From: Priapulus caudatus
Taxonomy: Eukaryota; Priapulida; Priapulimorpha; Priapulimorphida; Priapulidae
Length of the DNA stretch: 64,000 nt
Direction of reading: 5' to 3'
Assembly: GCF_000485595.1 (NCBI RefSeq)
Contig: NW_014577075.1
Coordinates: 570,397-634,396 of the forward strand
The notes below the pieces were generated by a model. That model had not been told where the DNA came from. It did no database searches and worked only from the letters and a program-made list of their open reading frames with translations. Positions 13,529 through 24,989 of this stretch are shown in pieces. Positions within the stretch are counted from its first letter, which is position 1, and each line of letters opens with the position of its first letter. Both the position numbers and the translations under genes were made by a program.

Positions 13529-13770
13529 TTAAGAAGTATACCCCATGGATTCATCAGCACGTAACGTGTATGTTAATCTGTACGCACCGGCCATCATATT
13601 GATGAATCGGAATTTTTTACCTTTTTTACCGTTTTTTTAAATTTTGTTTCAGCCAGAACCACCTCCCAGACGTGGCTGATTCTTGAGAAATATCATTTTG
13701 TTTTCTCTAGGCTGCGGAGTTCTCTAGTTATGCGGTACGGACTAATTCGCTAACAACTTTTATATATGTA

Positions 13771-15172
13771 CTAGCTGCGGGTACCCGCTGCGCCTGGTAA
13801 AATCGTGCTACTGAATTCCATGGGACAGCAATAGGAAAGCATTGGTAAAAATGCGACAATAAAAGCATGATGCACACAATATCAATAGTTTAAGAAATCA
13901 TCTAATTTAAGATTAATAAGGCATGGGAAAAAACTGTTATACGTAATGACATTTATATGAACAGCACAACCCAACTTAGAACGCCCTGGGACCATAATAT
14001 TAATATGGTGTAAAGTAACAAAAAGATTATTATTTATAACAGGCAATGTACGAATGGGTTGGACGCTTTTCATTTGAAAAGCCTCTGATAAACAAATGTT
14101 TTTCGTGTTATTCTCTGGTGCGACATATGTAGCAGATTCGTCTGGCTATCAGGAACTGTTAGACGCTTCCCCACGCTACAGCTTTCCATTGTGAGATGCT
14201 ACGCACGCAATAAAGAAATTCCATATTAATATAGATAGAAGACAGGCCAGCGATGTGGGGTCTGTTGCACTGGATGATTGTCTAGTGAATGCTGTGGCGC
14301 GCACCATGCAGCTTGTAATTAAGAAATTTTTTGTATTGAATCAGAAAATGCCATTAGCTTGGAATGTAGAATGCATTCGTCAGATCGAGCTACTGAACTC
14401 GAACTCTGAACTCGGATGTTGAGTAGTACCTCTGAAGCTGCGTCGGTTATGCTCTGTTTTAGTATTCGATCTTCGGTTTCGCTTTCACAATACCAAGACA
14501 GCTGATGAGGATCATGAGGTGAGGGCAAGAAAATAGTCATAGGTTTTTTGTCTGTGGCAGCACTGTTGCAGTGAGTGCTGAATTGTGTGAAGATTGACGA
14601 ATTAACTGGTTTTTCACGGATCTTTCCCGGCGAGTTTGACGTTTGACAGGTTTTTGGACAGTGACAGGAACACTCCCCCGGGTAATAAGGCAGATGGCAG
14701 GCGAGCGAGTGGGGAAATTTTGAAGTTATAAGCAGAATGTTACTCACTTGTTACGGCGTGCTAACGACTCAGGTGTAGTAAGGTAACTGTTACAGTCGCT
14801 ATACCTCTCACTGTTCTTCTGTCTGCTTTCTGGGCTGAACTGGTTGACTGGGTGGTTAGTTTTTAGTATGGTTTCGGTTTGCACTATTAGCAGCAGCTGG
14901 TGAGTGTAGGAGATAATGAAATTACTCATCCTCGCTGGTTTGTGGTGTGTTTTTAGTAATTGCTTTCGGTTTTAAACTATAGCCAGGCAATGAATGACGG
15001 GTTTTTCCACGGATTTTTTGTGAGTTTGACGGTTTGCAGGTTTTTTTCAGGTGCTACGAACACTCCCGGGTAATAAGAGATGGCCTGTGAAAATTGCATG
15101 CCAGATGCGCTTGGGCGGTTTGGCCGCCTATAGGGAAATACTATACATACGAAACTCCAAATCTATATTAGA
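13771..15172 (-). mobile_element. Non-autonomous Helitron-like element with preserved empty site
   Basis: Read on the minus strand, the element begins with TCTAATATAG and ends CAGCTAG. Immediately before the end is a GC-rich palindrome, GCGGGTACCCGC. Helitrons begin TC, end CTRR after a short 3' hairpin, and insert between A and T without target duplication. All of this fits. The homologous block A copy lacks the whole segment, and its continuous sequence TATATATGTA/TATAGAAATG (junction 25350/25351) is the uninterrupted site. The 1402-bp body has short open frames but no Rep or helicase motifs. It contains a partially duplicated ~140-bp segment (about 14560-14705 and 14960-15085) sharing GAACACTCCC and GGGTAATAAG. 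Confidence 0.78.
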
Positions 15173-15450
15173 TATAGAAATGTATATACACAAATATTTA
15201 ACGGGTGATATCTTATCGGCGTTTTACATATTAGTTTATTTAGGATTAATAATAAAATGCCAAGGCCATATACTGGGTAGCATAACAGGGGTCTCGCCCT
15301 AAGGGGTCAGTAAATGGAATACTAGGGAATGTCTTAGTTTATCAAAGTGAATAACTATTAATAGTTTAATAAATTAAGGTTTGGATGATGCATGATCAGG
15401 CGTACTAAAAGTATTTGTTGTACGGGCCATCATTGTTGTTTTCGTTACTG

Positions 15451-15475
15451 NNNNNNNNNNNNNNNNNNNNNNNNN
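15451..15475. other. Assembly gap (25 N)
   Basis: Unknown bases. The left side is the end of block A copy 1 and the right side is a ~65-bp satellite, so the join is not supported by shared sequence. Confidence 0.98.
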
Positions 15476-15489
15476 GGTGAGATCATACT

Positions 15490-16090
15490 CAGTCTATGTT
15501 GGCTTACTCTCGAGCACCGAAGTCGACAGCGAAGTCATGCGAAACGAACGGAACATGGCTCGCTGTGTATTTCGAGTTCTCGAGCAACGAAGTCCAGGAA
15601 ACAAAGCGAACATGGCCCCGCTCTGGTATTTCGCTTGCTGAGCACGAAGTCCAAGGCGGAAGTTCAGCGAAACGAAGCAAACATACCCCAGTCTTCAATG
15701 TTGCTTACTCGAGCATTGAAGTCCGACGAAGTCCTAGCGAAACGAAGGGACGATGGCCGCACTCGTGTATTTTTTGTTGCTTGACAACGAGTCCCCAGCG
15801 AAGCAGGCAAAGTCCAGCGAAACGAAGCGAACATACCCCTCTCTGTGTGTGCTCCCGTACCGGTCGAGGGGCGGACGGAAGTCCCAGGCGAAGTGCGCCA
15901 CGAAACGAAGCGAAAGCAGTGGCCCGCACCTGTCGTATTTCCGTCGGCTTGCTGGCGGAGCACCCGAAGTCGCAGCGACAACGAAGCGAACATGGCCCCG
16001 TGCTCTGTGGTATGGGTCGCGGTGGCTCGAGCAAGCGGCAAGGCTGCCAGTGAAGTCAGCGAAAGCGAAGCGAACATACGCCGCGCAGTG
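15490..16090. repeat. ~65-bp satellite, array 1
   Basis: Units contain CTCGAGCAACGAAGTCCAGC, then GAAACGAAGCGAACATGGCC, then a TCTGTATTT-type spacer. About nine units of roughly 60-75 bp with variable spacers and indels. Frames of 100-185 residues on both strands are repeat artefacts. The same satellite occurs at 27125-27671 beside the second N gap. Confidence 0.9.
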
Positions 16091-16322
16091 CTCCATGTTG
16101 CGTGCTCCTGTCTGTATAATCGCCCCGCCTTGATAATCGTAGTTTCAATACTAACCCTTCGATATCTAATTGAATATCGATGCACCCCCTTTGATATCCT
16201 ATTTCATATCTAACCCCCCTTGATATCTAATGATATTGATCTCCCCCTTTATATTCTTTATATCTACGACATTAATTGACATTAAAAGTTAGGGAACGCT
16301 CGCTAATAGAGCATCACGCACA

Positions 16323-17640
16323 CATGTTTGGTGACTCTCGATGCCAACATTGTGTGTATAGATGGGGTATCCGTCCAAAGGCTCAAGCAAATGTATCATT
16401 GTCACCAGAGAAACAGCCAGTCAGAAGGCACTACCTTCGAGTTCATCGCCTCCGACAAAAGCCTTCTTACTGCAACAAAGGCAGGTATCCTGTCCCATGC
16501 AGACAACGAAGCAGAACTTCGTGAATGCTCTTGTGAAATTACTGGAAAGATAGTGCTGCAAACACGAAGTGTTGTCATAGTCCTGATGATGCGACTTGAT
16601 ATCGTACTGAAGGCTATTACAAAAGTGAGGTAATTCTGCTCTGGGTAGGTGACGGAGCACGAATCTGCTAGTGTTATTGTCATTACTTTAAAGCAGTGAT
16701 GAGACAAACACCCAACAACATCTACATGTTCCGCCCGTCTTCAAACTAGCTGATGTCGATATAAGAAACATGCAAAGGTCCTAAGACAACCGTGTATTGG
16801 AATGTAAGCGTATTCGTACGAGAAGCAGCCACTGCATTTTGATGTCCTGAGCAGTATGGGCAGTTACATTTTGTCCTACCTATATCACTCCAAAGGTGTC
16901 CACGAATTCACTCGAGGATCATCAAGATTTGGTGAGCCAATGTAATTTACAGTACTTGGAGTAAACACTTTGCTTAAGATTGGTTTATGAACTGCGGCAA
17001 ATATAATTGATGTTTAATTGAACAGTCTATTTAGTATTATGAATGAAATTGCTAAAACATTTATATTAATTAAACTAATTATTCTTAATCATGGTTATAT
17101 TTCAGGATTTACAGGAGAAAGTTGAATGGGAAGAAGGCTATTCAGTTAAAAGTGACCCTTTCGCCTCCTACCGTCGCTAACTGCTTATCAACATATATCT
17201 GAGGATTTGCCGTCAGGTGAGGTCTAAGGTCCAGTTCTCTTTTTTTCTTAGAAAATAGATGGTTCGATTTAACTTTCAAAATCGTTTAAAATAATTTTAA
17301 TCCACAAAAGAACACGATTTTCATCAGGTCGCAGCAATGGCTCGGGAACAGCGCTTGGGGCCAGAAGAATACGTTAGGAGAGATGTGGCGGGTAAAGCGT
17401 TACCTGTGGCAAAGACATTTAGATGTTCTGCCCGGAAGCTACAAGAAGAATCTTTCTTGTGCCTTGAAGAAAGGCTGTGGAAAAACCAATGTAGCTGCAG
17501 AAGAACATGGGTTATTCTGTACTGACATATGTGACTTGTGTTCACGAATGCTGCGAGAAAAGTACATGGTGTAGACGAAGAAGAAGACGAAAGATTTGCG
17601 AATGAAAATGATGAAAACATTTGAAATCTGCAAGATGAGG
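16323..17640 (+). pseudogene. Transposon-like CXC-motif gene, C-terminal half (copy 1)
   Basis: This segment parallels 31333-32638 but with more indels. It starts with the frame HMFGDS, then gives pieces matching the VFDGY, CHQR, NALVKLLE, VLKAITKV and DTDLL regions of the other copy. GT-AG junctions lie in the same places: donor GTGAGC at 16932, acceptor TTCAG at 17101-17105, donor near 17217 and acceptor near 17330. The 3' part reads CALKKGCGKTNVAAEEHG, a frameshifted version of the cysteine-rich tail. No frame stays open across it. Whether this is decay or sequencing error cannot be settled here. The family is an invertebrate transposon-like protein, often annotated as Tesmin/TSO1-like CXC domain protein; that name is from memory. 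Confidence 0.5.
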
Positions 17641-17827
17641 GGATGATTGGTTCTCCGAGTTTGATGATGAACATTAACTGTAATCGGCTCATATAATAAG
17701 AACTCTTTACATATTTCTCTATGCTTTTTCTAGAGTGTTTTTTAAGTGTTTTTTCATTCTAAAGAATTTTTCTTTAATCTGAGTGACAAGTAAATTGCGT
17801 AGGCCCAATACTAGCCTCATACACGAG

Positions 17828-17965
17828 CGAGCACGCACGCGAACGCACGCACGCACGCACGCACCACGCACAAACACACACATACACACCACACACACAC
17901 ACACACACACACAACCACACACACACAGACAGACACAGCACACACACATGTTAACACACACAACA
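17828..17965. repeat. (ACGC)n and (CA)n microsatellites
   Basis: GCACGCAC units pass into a long CA run with small interruptions. The same tract occurs at 32770-32900 in the homologous block. Confidence 0.9.
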
Positions 17966-17989
17966 CATAAATATGTAGTAGATATATAT

Positions 17990-19300
17990 ATATTTATGTG
18001 TCAGTGTGCAGCGGCAGCCAGCGTTTGTTGCAGAGAGCATTTGGACGGCATTTACAGAAATTGTCCGCAAATAATAGGTGAAAGAGAGTATAGAAATATT
18101 AAGACTTTGGTACCTATAGTAAATAGAATTTCGTATTTATTTAGCATTATATTTCATTGAAACGCTCAAGCTGTTGTGTGTGTAATGTTGTACTGCAGAT
18201 CTAAATAGCAGCCCGTAAGGAGCGTACACGTGGTCAGACGCGCCAGTCTAAATGTTGCGCGTTATTATCGGTAGAGGGCGTGTCGAGGCGTCGTCGCCGA
18301 CATAGTGCAAGCACGGATTTAGAGAGTTACTGGTGAGTAGTTTGTTGTCGCTCGATGCACCGATGTCACTCGATGTCAGTCAAGCCCTTGTGTGCCGAGT
18401 CTCACACGGATGTGATACGGGTCACGATGACACGTTAACTTTCATCTCGATATCAGCTAATGCATTTTCTTTGCCTGCCACTCAGTTGTCCGAGCCCTCG
18501 CGCTTGCACGCCGCAGCCGACCCGCCACTCCTAACAATTCGCCGTTTCATCACTCTCTTCGACATTTTGCGTTCGTGGCGTTTCGCTTCCACGCTCAGGG
18601 GCAAAATTTCGTCCTGAAAGCCCCGTGAATTAAAGCCCCTCCAGGCGTTCGTGGCTGCCTTGACATCCAGCCAGGGTTCGCGTACACTAATAAACACGAG
18701 CGCGTGCTCTGCTACGGGCACCACGAGAGCGGTAGTAGACGTGAGAAACCAGGTGAGTTATCGTCGGCATGAAGGAGACAGCGTACTTTAATAACCGCCT
18801 CCCCCATGCCGACGCTTGCGTGCTTATTCATAGCGCGGCTGTCGAGTGCGCCGTGATATACTGTAACACCGTGCCGCTGATTGCAGCAATTACGCTGGGC
18901 AGCTGTTTCGTCCTGTTCGTATAATCACTAAGCAGGGCCGTTAATGGCGGACGACGCACTGCGTGACGGATTTTCCCAATTAAATTCTCGTTGTTTACGA
19001 GACCGCGCTGCGGTAGTCACGTGGTCTGCGAACGTACGCGGCGGCCCTGCCGAGCATGCACGAGGCACGCTGATTGTTATAGCCGCCATGTTGCTTAGCA
19101 ACGTCGATGGCGCAGGAGCTTCCTTCTAATCCTAAAATGAAAGTGTCAATGTAGGTCACCACTGTAGGTCACCAATGTAGGTCACCACAAAAAGGACACA
19201 AATGAGTGAGTGAGAAGAAGTCAGTTTTAATTGAGCAACCATCGACGTACATTATAGAAACGAAGAGTATAATATGGGAGAACTCCCATTATATACTCTT
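17990..19300. repeat. Repeated block Y, copy 1
   Basis: Homologous to 30015-31325 and 32930-34262. It begins with one arm of the foldback repeat described at 21593-21945. It also contains a 12-bp TGTAGGTCACCA motif three times (about 19149-19190). A 94-residue frame at 18333-18617 (MSSLLSLDAPMSLDVS...) is kept in copy 2 with changes but broken in copy 3. I recognise no domain in it and do not call it a gene. Confidence 0.75.
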
Positions 19301-19301
19301 G
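19263..19301. repeat. Palindrome AAGAGTATA...TATACTCTT
   Basis: AAGAGTATAATATGGGAG faces CTCCCATTATATACTCTT, a nearly perfect hairpin with a 1-2 nt loop. In copy 2 (31289-31334) the sequence switches to the CXC-motif gene directly after TATACTCTT. In copies 1 and 3 it continues with GATAATTATATGCG. The palindrome therefore coincides with a rearrangement breakpoint. Confidence 0.7.
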
Positions 19302-19769
19302 ATAATTATATGCGTAATTTTTTATGTGAAAATAAATGTTTGAGATGTGAAAGTCTGAGATGTGGGCGAGTGATGGCGTTACACCTAAATGATGGTATGG
19401 TTGCCATCTGTATATCGCAATAATAATTTATATAAACCAAAATAAATCACAATTTGTGACGGTAGATTGCGCTATACCCGCTTTGATTTTCTTTGCGATG
19501 GCGTTCGAAATAAAATAGGTTATGCGCTGCGTTCCGACATGTTTTGTAAAACTTTACTCTAAATATAGACGTTTTATCAGCAGGGTGGAGAGAAATACCA
19601 ATTTGCATTAAAGATATTGTCAATGAAATTTGTAAAACGAACCAGACGAGTGTGACACCATACACTGTTATCTGCGTGTCTATATAATATGCTATATAAT
19701 TGCCAAAACCTACCTAATTTGCATAAAAAAAATTAAATATCAAAACCCCTGTAATACGTTTTGGGGCCA

Positions 19770-20095
19770 GCCCTTATTCATTCACACACCAAAAATGAGC
19801 AAAATCCGTTGAACCTGAACTGACTAATGGCAATTTCCATTTTTGCCAAAAAAATTGGCGTGGCTCGAAAGTACGTCGACTGGCGTGCTCCAAGATAGGA
19901 CGTTCAAACCTTTCCCATAGTAGTAACAACTATGCCCAATTTCAAACATGTGGGTCAAACGGTTCCTGAGTTATCGTTGACCGTCGCCAAATGTTGACGG
20001 AAGGACGGACGGACGGACGGACGGACGGACGGACGGACGTACGACGGACGACGACCCATGGCAATAGCTCATCTTGACGATGTCAAGGTGAGCTA
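19770..20095 (+). repeat. Dispersed element ending in (GGAC)n and GTGAGCTAAAA
   Basis: The body contains GGTTCCTGAGTTATCG. A GGAC tetranucleotide run follows at about 20003-20038, then CAATAGCTCATCTTGACGAT, GTCAAGGTGAGCT and an A-rich tail. Elements of this layout are common in marine invertebrate genomes and behave like SINE or short LINE 3' ends. Copies: 34738-35095 with indels, and a reverse-oriented relative near 53370-53460. Confidence 0.55.
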
Positions 20096-21180
20096 AAAAA
20101 AACCGCGCAGTCGTAGCTAGTACCTACGTGCCGATGTTTGCAATATATCACGCGACATTTTTTATTATTGTACGGATTACACGGAACTGTGAAGAAAAAC
20201 GGCAGAAAACCATGGCGATTGAAAGGCAGTGGACTCTATGAAGGTGGAAAAAGTTGTCTCGACTGTCACTGATATGCGGCAAAGATTACTGTACGTGACT
20301 GGTGCATTCCGTCGTTAACAATTTGAAATAGGGCGCGCTAGCAACATATCTGTAATAAACCTAAATAAATATCGATTCCCATTTGTAATCTATCATAATT
20401 TAAAATCGTTGATGATTACGTCGCTATTATGATTAAACTTCATTGTTTATTTTTTTATATACGTTATTGTAGTGTATGAGATTCAACACAAGGCTTAATT
20501 TATTTAACGCAAAATTATGGTGATAGCTTGTGTTATATAGCTTATAGCTCTCAATACATAATTGTGAAATATTGTCAGAGGTAGTGGTCGCAGTCGTGGA
20601 AGCACATATTTCTCAAGAAAGTTCAATATTAGCAATAGCTCTGGCGCATTTGCTTATTCACATCATTGATCATGCATGTCAGAAATTTCAGGATATATAC
20701 CGGCTATATAACACATTTATAGCGACTATATCGCTTGAATGATGTATAATATATTACGTCGCATCACGCCTACGCACAGTTGATTCATGCGAGCATGTGA
20801 ACAGAACAAAGTCGTAATCGTTTGGATGGTATTGGGCGTTCAAAAATATATAGAGGATATTTAATACTGCGTGGCCGAAGTTAGATGTCAACAATTGAAA
20901 GGCCGTATTATGCGCGTTCTTTACGTTTAAATACTTCGGTCGTATAGAAATGATGATTACAGTGCGTAAATACACATACATACCATGTTTCTATATATTA
21001 TTTATATACCTTTACAGCAAGTAGCTATGTTCGAAGACATTCACTAAGATGTCCCATTCGAAAAAAACGAGGCATGTAGTCTTAAACGATTCGGCGTTTG
21101 TACATTTCCTCGACGTTTACCATCTAAATTTACATAAAAGCATAAAGAAGCATAAGCACGCACGCGTCGTGTCTTTAAGC
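20096..21180. repeat. Repeated block W, left part (copy 1)
   Basis: Almost identical to 28363-29450 (I noticed one substitution, near 20287/28555) and recognisable with many indels at 35096-36207. A 75-residue minus-strand frame is kept in the two identical copies but broken in the third. I recognise no protein. Confidence 0.75.
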
Positions 21181-21360
21181 CCGGCGCACACGCGAGTTAT
21201 TTTACTCAAGTAAAATGACGCAGGAGTTTTTTACGAAAATCCGCCACACACGTGATTAAAATGACGAATGCGTCAAATTACTCAACGAAAATCCGCCGCA
21301 CACGTGAGTAAAATGACTCGTGCGTCATTTTACTTGAGTAAAATAACTCACGTATGCGCC
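21181..21360. mobile_element. Palindromic MITE with ACTTGAGTAAAATAACTC ends (copy 1)
   Basis: The left end is GGCGCACACGCGAGTTATTT followed by TACTCAAGTAAAATGACGCA. The right end is its inverted counterpart ending CTCACGTATGCGCC. Two more CGAAAATCCGCC-CACACGTGA units lie in the middle, so the element is a nest of short palindromes. No coding frame. Copies at 29451-29628 and 36208-36386. Confidence 0.65.
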
Positions 21361-21592
21361 GAGCTTTACTGTGACGTGATCCGCGAGAGGGCAGCATTGG
21401 TGGAATATCGTGCGCGCGTGCGTGTGCTTGTTATTCTATACATAACAGCGACCTAGCACCGCGTGCGGCCACAGTTTACGCAAGACTTACCGAACCATTA
21501 CTAGGATTTAGAAGCTTTCTCTGCCCTACTAGGCCGGATCGTCGATAAGTACAACTCATGATTCGCCTTCTTCTTTTAGAACAACGGAACGT

Positions 21593-21945
21593 ACACAGGC
21601 ACTTGGAGCGTTTCAATAAAATATAATGCTAAATAAATACGAAATCTATTTACTACCAAAGTCTTAATGTTTCTATACTCTCTATTTTTTGCCTATTATT
21701 GCCGACAATTTCCTGCAAATGAGTAACAAGATATATAACAAAAAAGTATATATTTATGTGTCAGTGTACAGCGGCAGCCATGGCGGCAGCTAGTGTTTGT
21801 TGTAGATGAGCATTTGGACGGCATTTGCAGGAAATTGTCGGCAATAATAGGCGAAAGAGAGTATAGAAACATTAAGACTTTGGTAGTAAATAGATTTCGT
21901 ATTTATTTAGCATAATATTTTATTGAAACGCTCCAAGTGCCTGTG
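21593..21945. mobile_element. Foldback element with ~120-bp inverted arms (copy 1)
   Basis: The left arm (21593-21720) and right arm (21823-21945) are reverse complements with few mismatches. The left begins CAGGCACTTGGAGCGTTTCA; the right ends CGCTCCAAGTGCCTG. The ~100-bp centre holds GCGGCAGCCATGGCGGCAGC. Copies are at 29861-30207 and about 36628-36985. A lone right arm begins the Y blocks at 18035 and 32970. Foldback or MITE structure is clear; the family is not. Confidence 0.7.
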
Positions 21946-22108
21946 CGCACGTAAAATTTGCTTCTCGTCGGGAGAGAATGAAAATAGTGTTGAGTGTTTT
22001 CGAACGCAAATAACCTAAATACAGGGGTCAGCACATTCCATTATTTAAGCAGCTATATTTGTCCACTACTAGGCCAATATAATGAAAACTCTATGTGTTC
22101 CTATTCGC

Positions 22109-22175
22109 TCACTATTCTCTCTCTTTCTCTCTTTCTCTCTTTCTCTCTTTCTCTCTTTCTCTCTCTCTCTCACTG

Positions 22176-22231
<56 letters not shown>

Positions 22232-22282
22232 TGAGTGCGTGCGTGCGTGCGTGAGTGTGTGCGCGCGCGCGTGTGTGTGTCT
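22109..22282. repeat. (CTTT)n/(CT)n followed by (GCGT)n microsatellites
   Basis: CTCTTT units to about 22171, then GCGT units with two GAGT interruptions to about 22282. Arg/Thr/His-rich and Cys/Val/Arg-rich frames here are artefacts. Related tract at 37150-37400. Confidence 0.92.
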
Positions 22283-22945
22283 TTCCTGTTTGTTCTATCT
22301 CCAGTTATAACGTTTAACTCTCTTGTCGACTCTACCTTATGGTCAGATCTAGCTCTAGGACTATAGCCCGCGTACAGTTGCCGCAGAGCTATAGAACATT
22401 CTATGCCAGTTTTACATCTGCACCTGCTCGCCATTGCTTCCACGAAAAATGGCTCACAAAACGCAAAATGGTCGGGCTTTTTAACACTTATTTATTATCT
22501 ACATGGACATCTCACCTATCTTTTTGAACACTTTCCACAAAAGTGCGTTGAGTACCCAGTGTATAACCATATGCTTTCATGGAGCTTTTACGTGCATTCT
22601 ATTGGTGGACCGAGAGGTCACTAAAAGCCTATATTTTTGGTCGCTATCGACTTTTTAATATTCACATATGAGCCATAAAGCCTCGTATGACTATCTTCTA
22701 AACCTATCATACAACACTCCCTATTATCGGGCAAATGTCATCATTTCACCGTTTTTGAGCACGTTCGCATGGTAAATGCGTTTTTACTGGTGCACTCCGA
22801 CATTAAAAGCGGAATGAAGTATGAACCATCCTCGTACGTATACCGCCATCTTCCACGTGGCCGGCAATTTCAACATCTCACCAGGTGTTCTTAGTAATCA
22901 TGTATAAAACGACACAGATGCGATTCTAAAAATAAATAAGGGAAA
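22283..22945. repeat. Block V, unannotated spacer (copy 1)
   Basis: Unique-looking sequence repeated at about 37400-38060 in the same order. It has no open frame above 75 residues and no recognised motif. It passes into a GA run at 22943-22974, after which block A copy 2 starts here but a GA/GAGT tract starts in the other copy. Confidence 0.6.
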
Positions 22946-22973
22946 TAGAGAGAAAGAGAGAGAGAGAGAGAGA

Positions 22974-23317
22974 GAATTTTATCGCCCGATCACGAAGGGG
23001 CACACGTGACGTAGCGAATTTGAGAGCGTACGCGTACGCCACTCGACAGAACATTTAACATCACATGATATCAACAACACGTCCGATTGGTTTAGAAAAA
23101 TCGATCGGGCGACAAAATACGCCGGTCACGGCCACACGAGCGATAATAATCGCCCGGCGTAAATAATCGCCCGAAAATATCTAACATTTTGGATACGGGC
23201 GATTCGGTCGGCCGATTAAAATCGGCGTCGACGTGAACGGGCACACGGGCGATTTCTTCGAGCGATTTCAAAATTCGCGGCGATCGGGCGATAAAAATCG
23301 CTCGTGTGCCCCTACCA
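22974..23317. mobile_element. MITE with ATTTTATCGCCCGATC ends (block A copy 2)
   Basis: Terminal inverted repeats pair TTTTATCGCCCGATC at the left with GATCGGGCGATAAAAATCG near 23281-23299, next to GTGTGCCCCTACC. Internal TAATCGCCCG units repeat in alternating orientation. The left boundary sits directly on a GA microsatellite. No coding frame. Confidence 0.6.
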
Positions 23318-23530
23318 TAAGCACCTTAGACCTAGACCTAAGACCTTAGCACCTTAGCACCTTAGCACCTTAGCACCTTAGACCTATACCTAAGACCTTA
23401 AGCACCTTCTTCGACTGCCTGCGACTAGCTGCGACTGGTCGCAGGCAGTCGCTGTCAGTCGCATCGCCGACGACCTAAGCACTGCACTCGCAGTGAATTG
23501 CGGTGGATCGCGATATATATCTATAATAAT
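23318..23530. repeat. CCTTAGCA short tandem repeat and GACTGCCTGCGACT palindromes
   Basis: Octamer CCTTAGCA units (about 23345-23380) are bracketed by inverted TAAGCACC/GGTGCTTA. Interlocking palindromes follow, such as CTGCCTGCGACTAG against CGCAGGCAGTCGC. Also present at 11640-11860, and the CTGCGACT unit recurs at 10810-10920. Probably another short DNA element. Confidence 0.45.
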
Positions 23531-23589
23531 AATATTATACACTCCTGATATTACCAGCAAATATTACTATTGATAGACTCCTGATATTA

Positions 23590-23790
23590 CAGTATATACC
23601 GTATTTACTCGTGTATAACCCGCACTATTTGTACACAACCTCAATAAAAAAATCAGGAGGTGCGACTTGTAGACGAGGCTAAGAAATCTTATTAATGTAC
23701 CAATGTTTGTGCCAACTTTTCAAGCCACAATTTGGTGTGCGACTTATACATGAATAATACTTATACACGAGTAAATACAGTACATGTAAA
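23590..23790. mobile_element. Palindromic MITE, GTATTTACTCGTGTATAA ends (copy 2)
   Basis: ACCGTATTTACTCGTGTATAA near 23600 faces TTATACACGAGTAAATACAGT ending near 23781, and GTGCGACTTATACATG lies inside. Cleaner than the copy at 11960-12200. No coding frame; consistent with a Tc1/mariner-type or related MITE, family not assigned. Confidence 0.6.
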
Positions 23791-24642
23791 ATCGTAATGA
23801 AATTCACACGACGTTTATTTTTGCGTGTCGGCACGCTCGTTGTGTGTCATTCCCGATTGCAGCATGTTCCTCAATCCCAGGAAAGAGTTTTGCTGTCGTC
23901 CTCTCATCCCAGCGATGCCCACCCCCGACATATTGATTTAGAAATGAACATGCCCCAAGCGACTTATAAACAATCGTACCCCCCCCTCGTACATCAATCA
24001 ATGCTGCCCTGTCCAGGGAGGTACGAGCTGCTGCTCTGAATAAATCTGTAATGGTAACGGTGGGGGTCGCGGGCTGCTTTTGGTAACATGGTTACAGTAG
24101 CATCTACGCCTAAGCTGTTTTGGCTTTAGTGGGAATTTTTTAAGCTATAGATTCGATTTCGATTTTTGTTTTTAGTAGTGTAATTTACATATGTATATTC
24201 ATGTCATACATATAGTCCAATAACTTCCAATGACTATATTTCTATGGTTTTAGAAGCTGCAGATCCCGACAGTGTCAACGAGACCAGTTAATTGGTAGGC
24301 ACATTAATTAACATTGCTAATCAAAACTATATAACATCTTCACAAAATATACTAATTTTTTTATCAGGAGAGTTTAAACGTTGCTCCATTTGATATTTAT
24401 TTGCTCTGGCAATATTTTTCTAATTTCATAGATTGTCCATGCAATGGAAGAAAAAAACGGGGACGGAAAGTGAGAGATTGGCTGGAATGCGCCCCACCTG
24501 TAAGCAGTGGTGTCACGAATCCTGCACCGTATGGAAATGTGCTGGAACTGGAATATGTGGTAAACTAGCGGGATGCCCAGACTGCTTGCTTGTAACCGCT
24601 TGGCTGAAAGAAAATACCCAAAAAAATTTAACTATCTATATA

Positions 24643-24903
24643 TCTATGCATGCATCCATCCATCCATCACATTCCATGCCATCCCATCCCATCCCATCGC
24701 ACCGCATCCCATTCCATCCCATCCCATATCATCGCATCCCATGCCATCCCATGCCATCCCATGACATCCCATGCAATCCCATCCCATCCCATCCCATCCC
24801 ATCCCATCCCATCCCATCCCATGTCATTTCATGCAGGCCATGCCATGCCATCCCATCCCATCCCATCCCATCGCACCGCATCCCATCCCATCCCATCCCA
24901 AAC
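24643..24903. repeat. (CATCC)n pentamer satellite, copy 2
   Basis: Pentamers CATCC with occasional CATGC, CATAT and CACCG variants, followed by an AT-rich A-run tail. The Ser/His/Pro/Ile-rich frames are artefacts. Confidence 0.93.
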
Positions 24904-24989
24904 AGTAAAAAATAATAAGAAATCAAAAAATAAAAAACATAAAAATCAAAAAAATTAAAGTAAAAATTAAAAAATTAAAAATAATACAT

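Larger units (their letters stand above)
11129..15450. repeat. Block A, copy 1 (segmental repeat)
   Basis: Collinear with 22974-25603: the same MITEs, CCTTAGCA short repeats, pentamer satellite, tRNA-like head and AT-rich tail in the same order. It differs by frequent single-base indels and the 1.4-kb Helitron-like insertion. It stops at CGTTACTG, exactly where the 25-N gap begins; the other copy continues past this point. Either a true duplication or a second haplotype placed in tandem. Confidence 0.85.

Noticed and set aside
15392-16213. Overlapping frames of 109-185 residues on both strands
   Set aside because: They run through N bases or the ~65-bp satellite, and equally long frames on both strands show no coding asymmetry.
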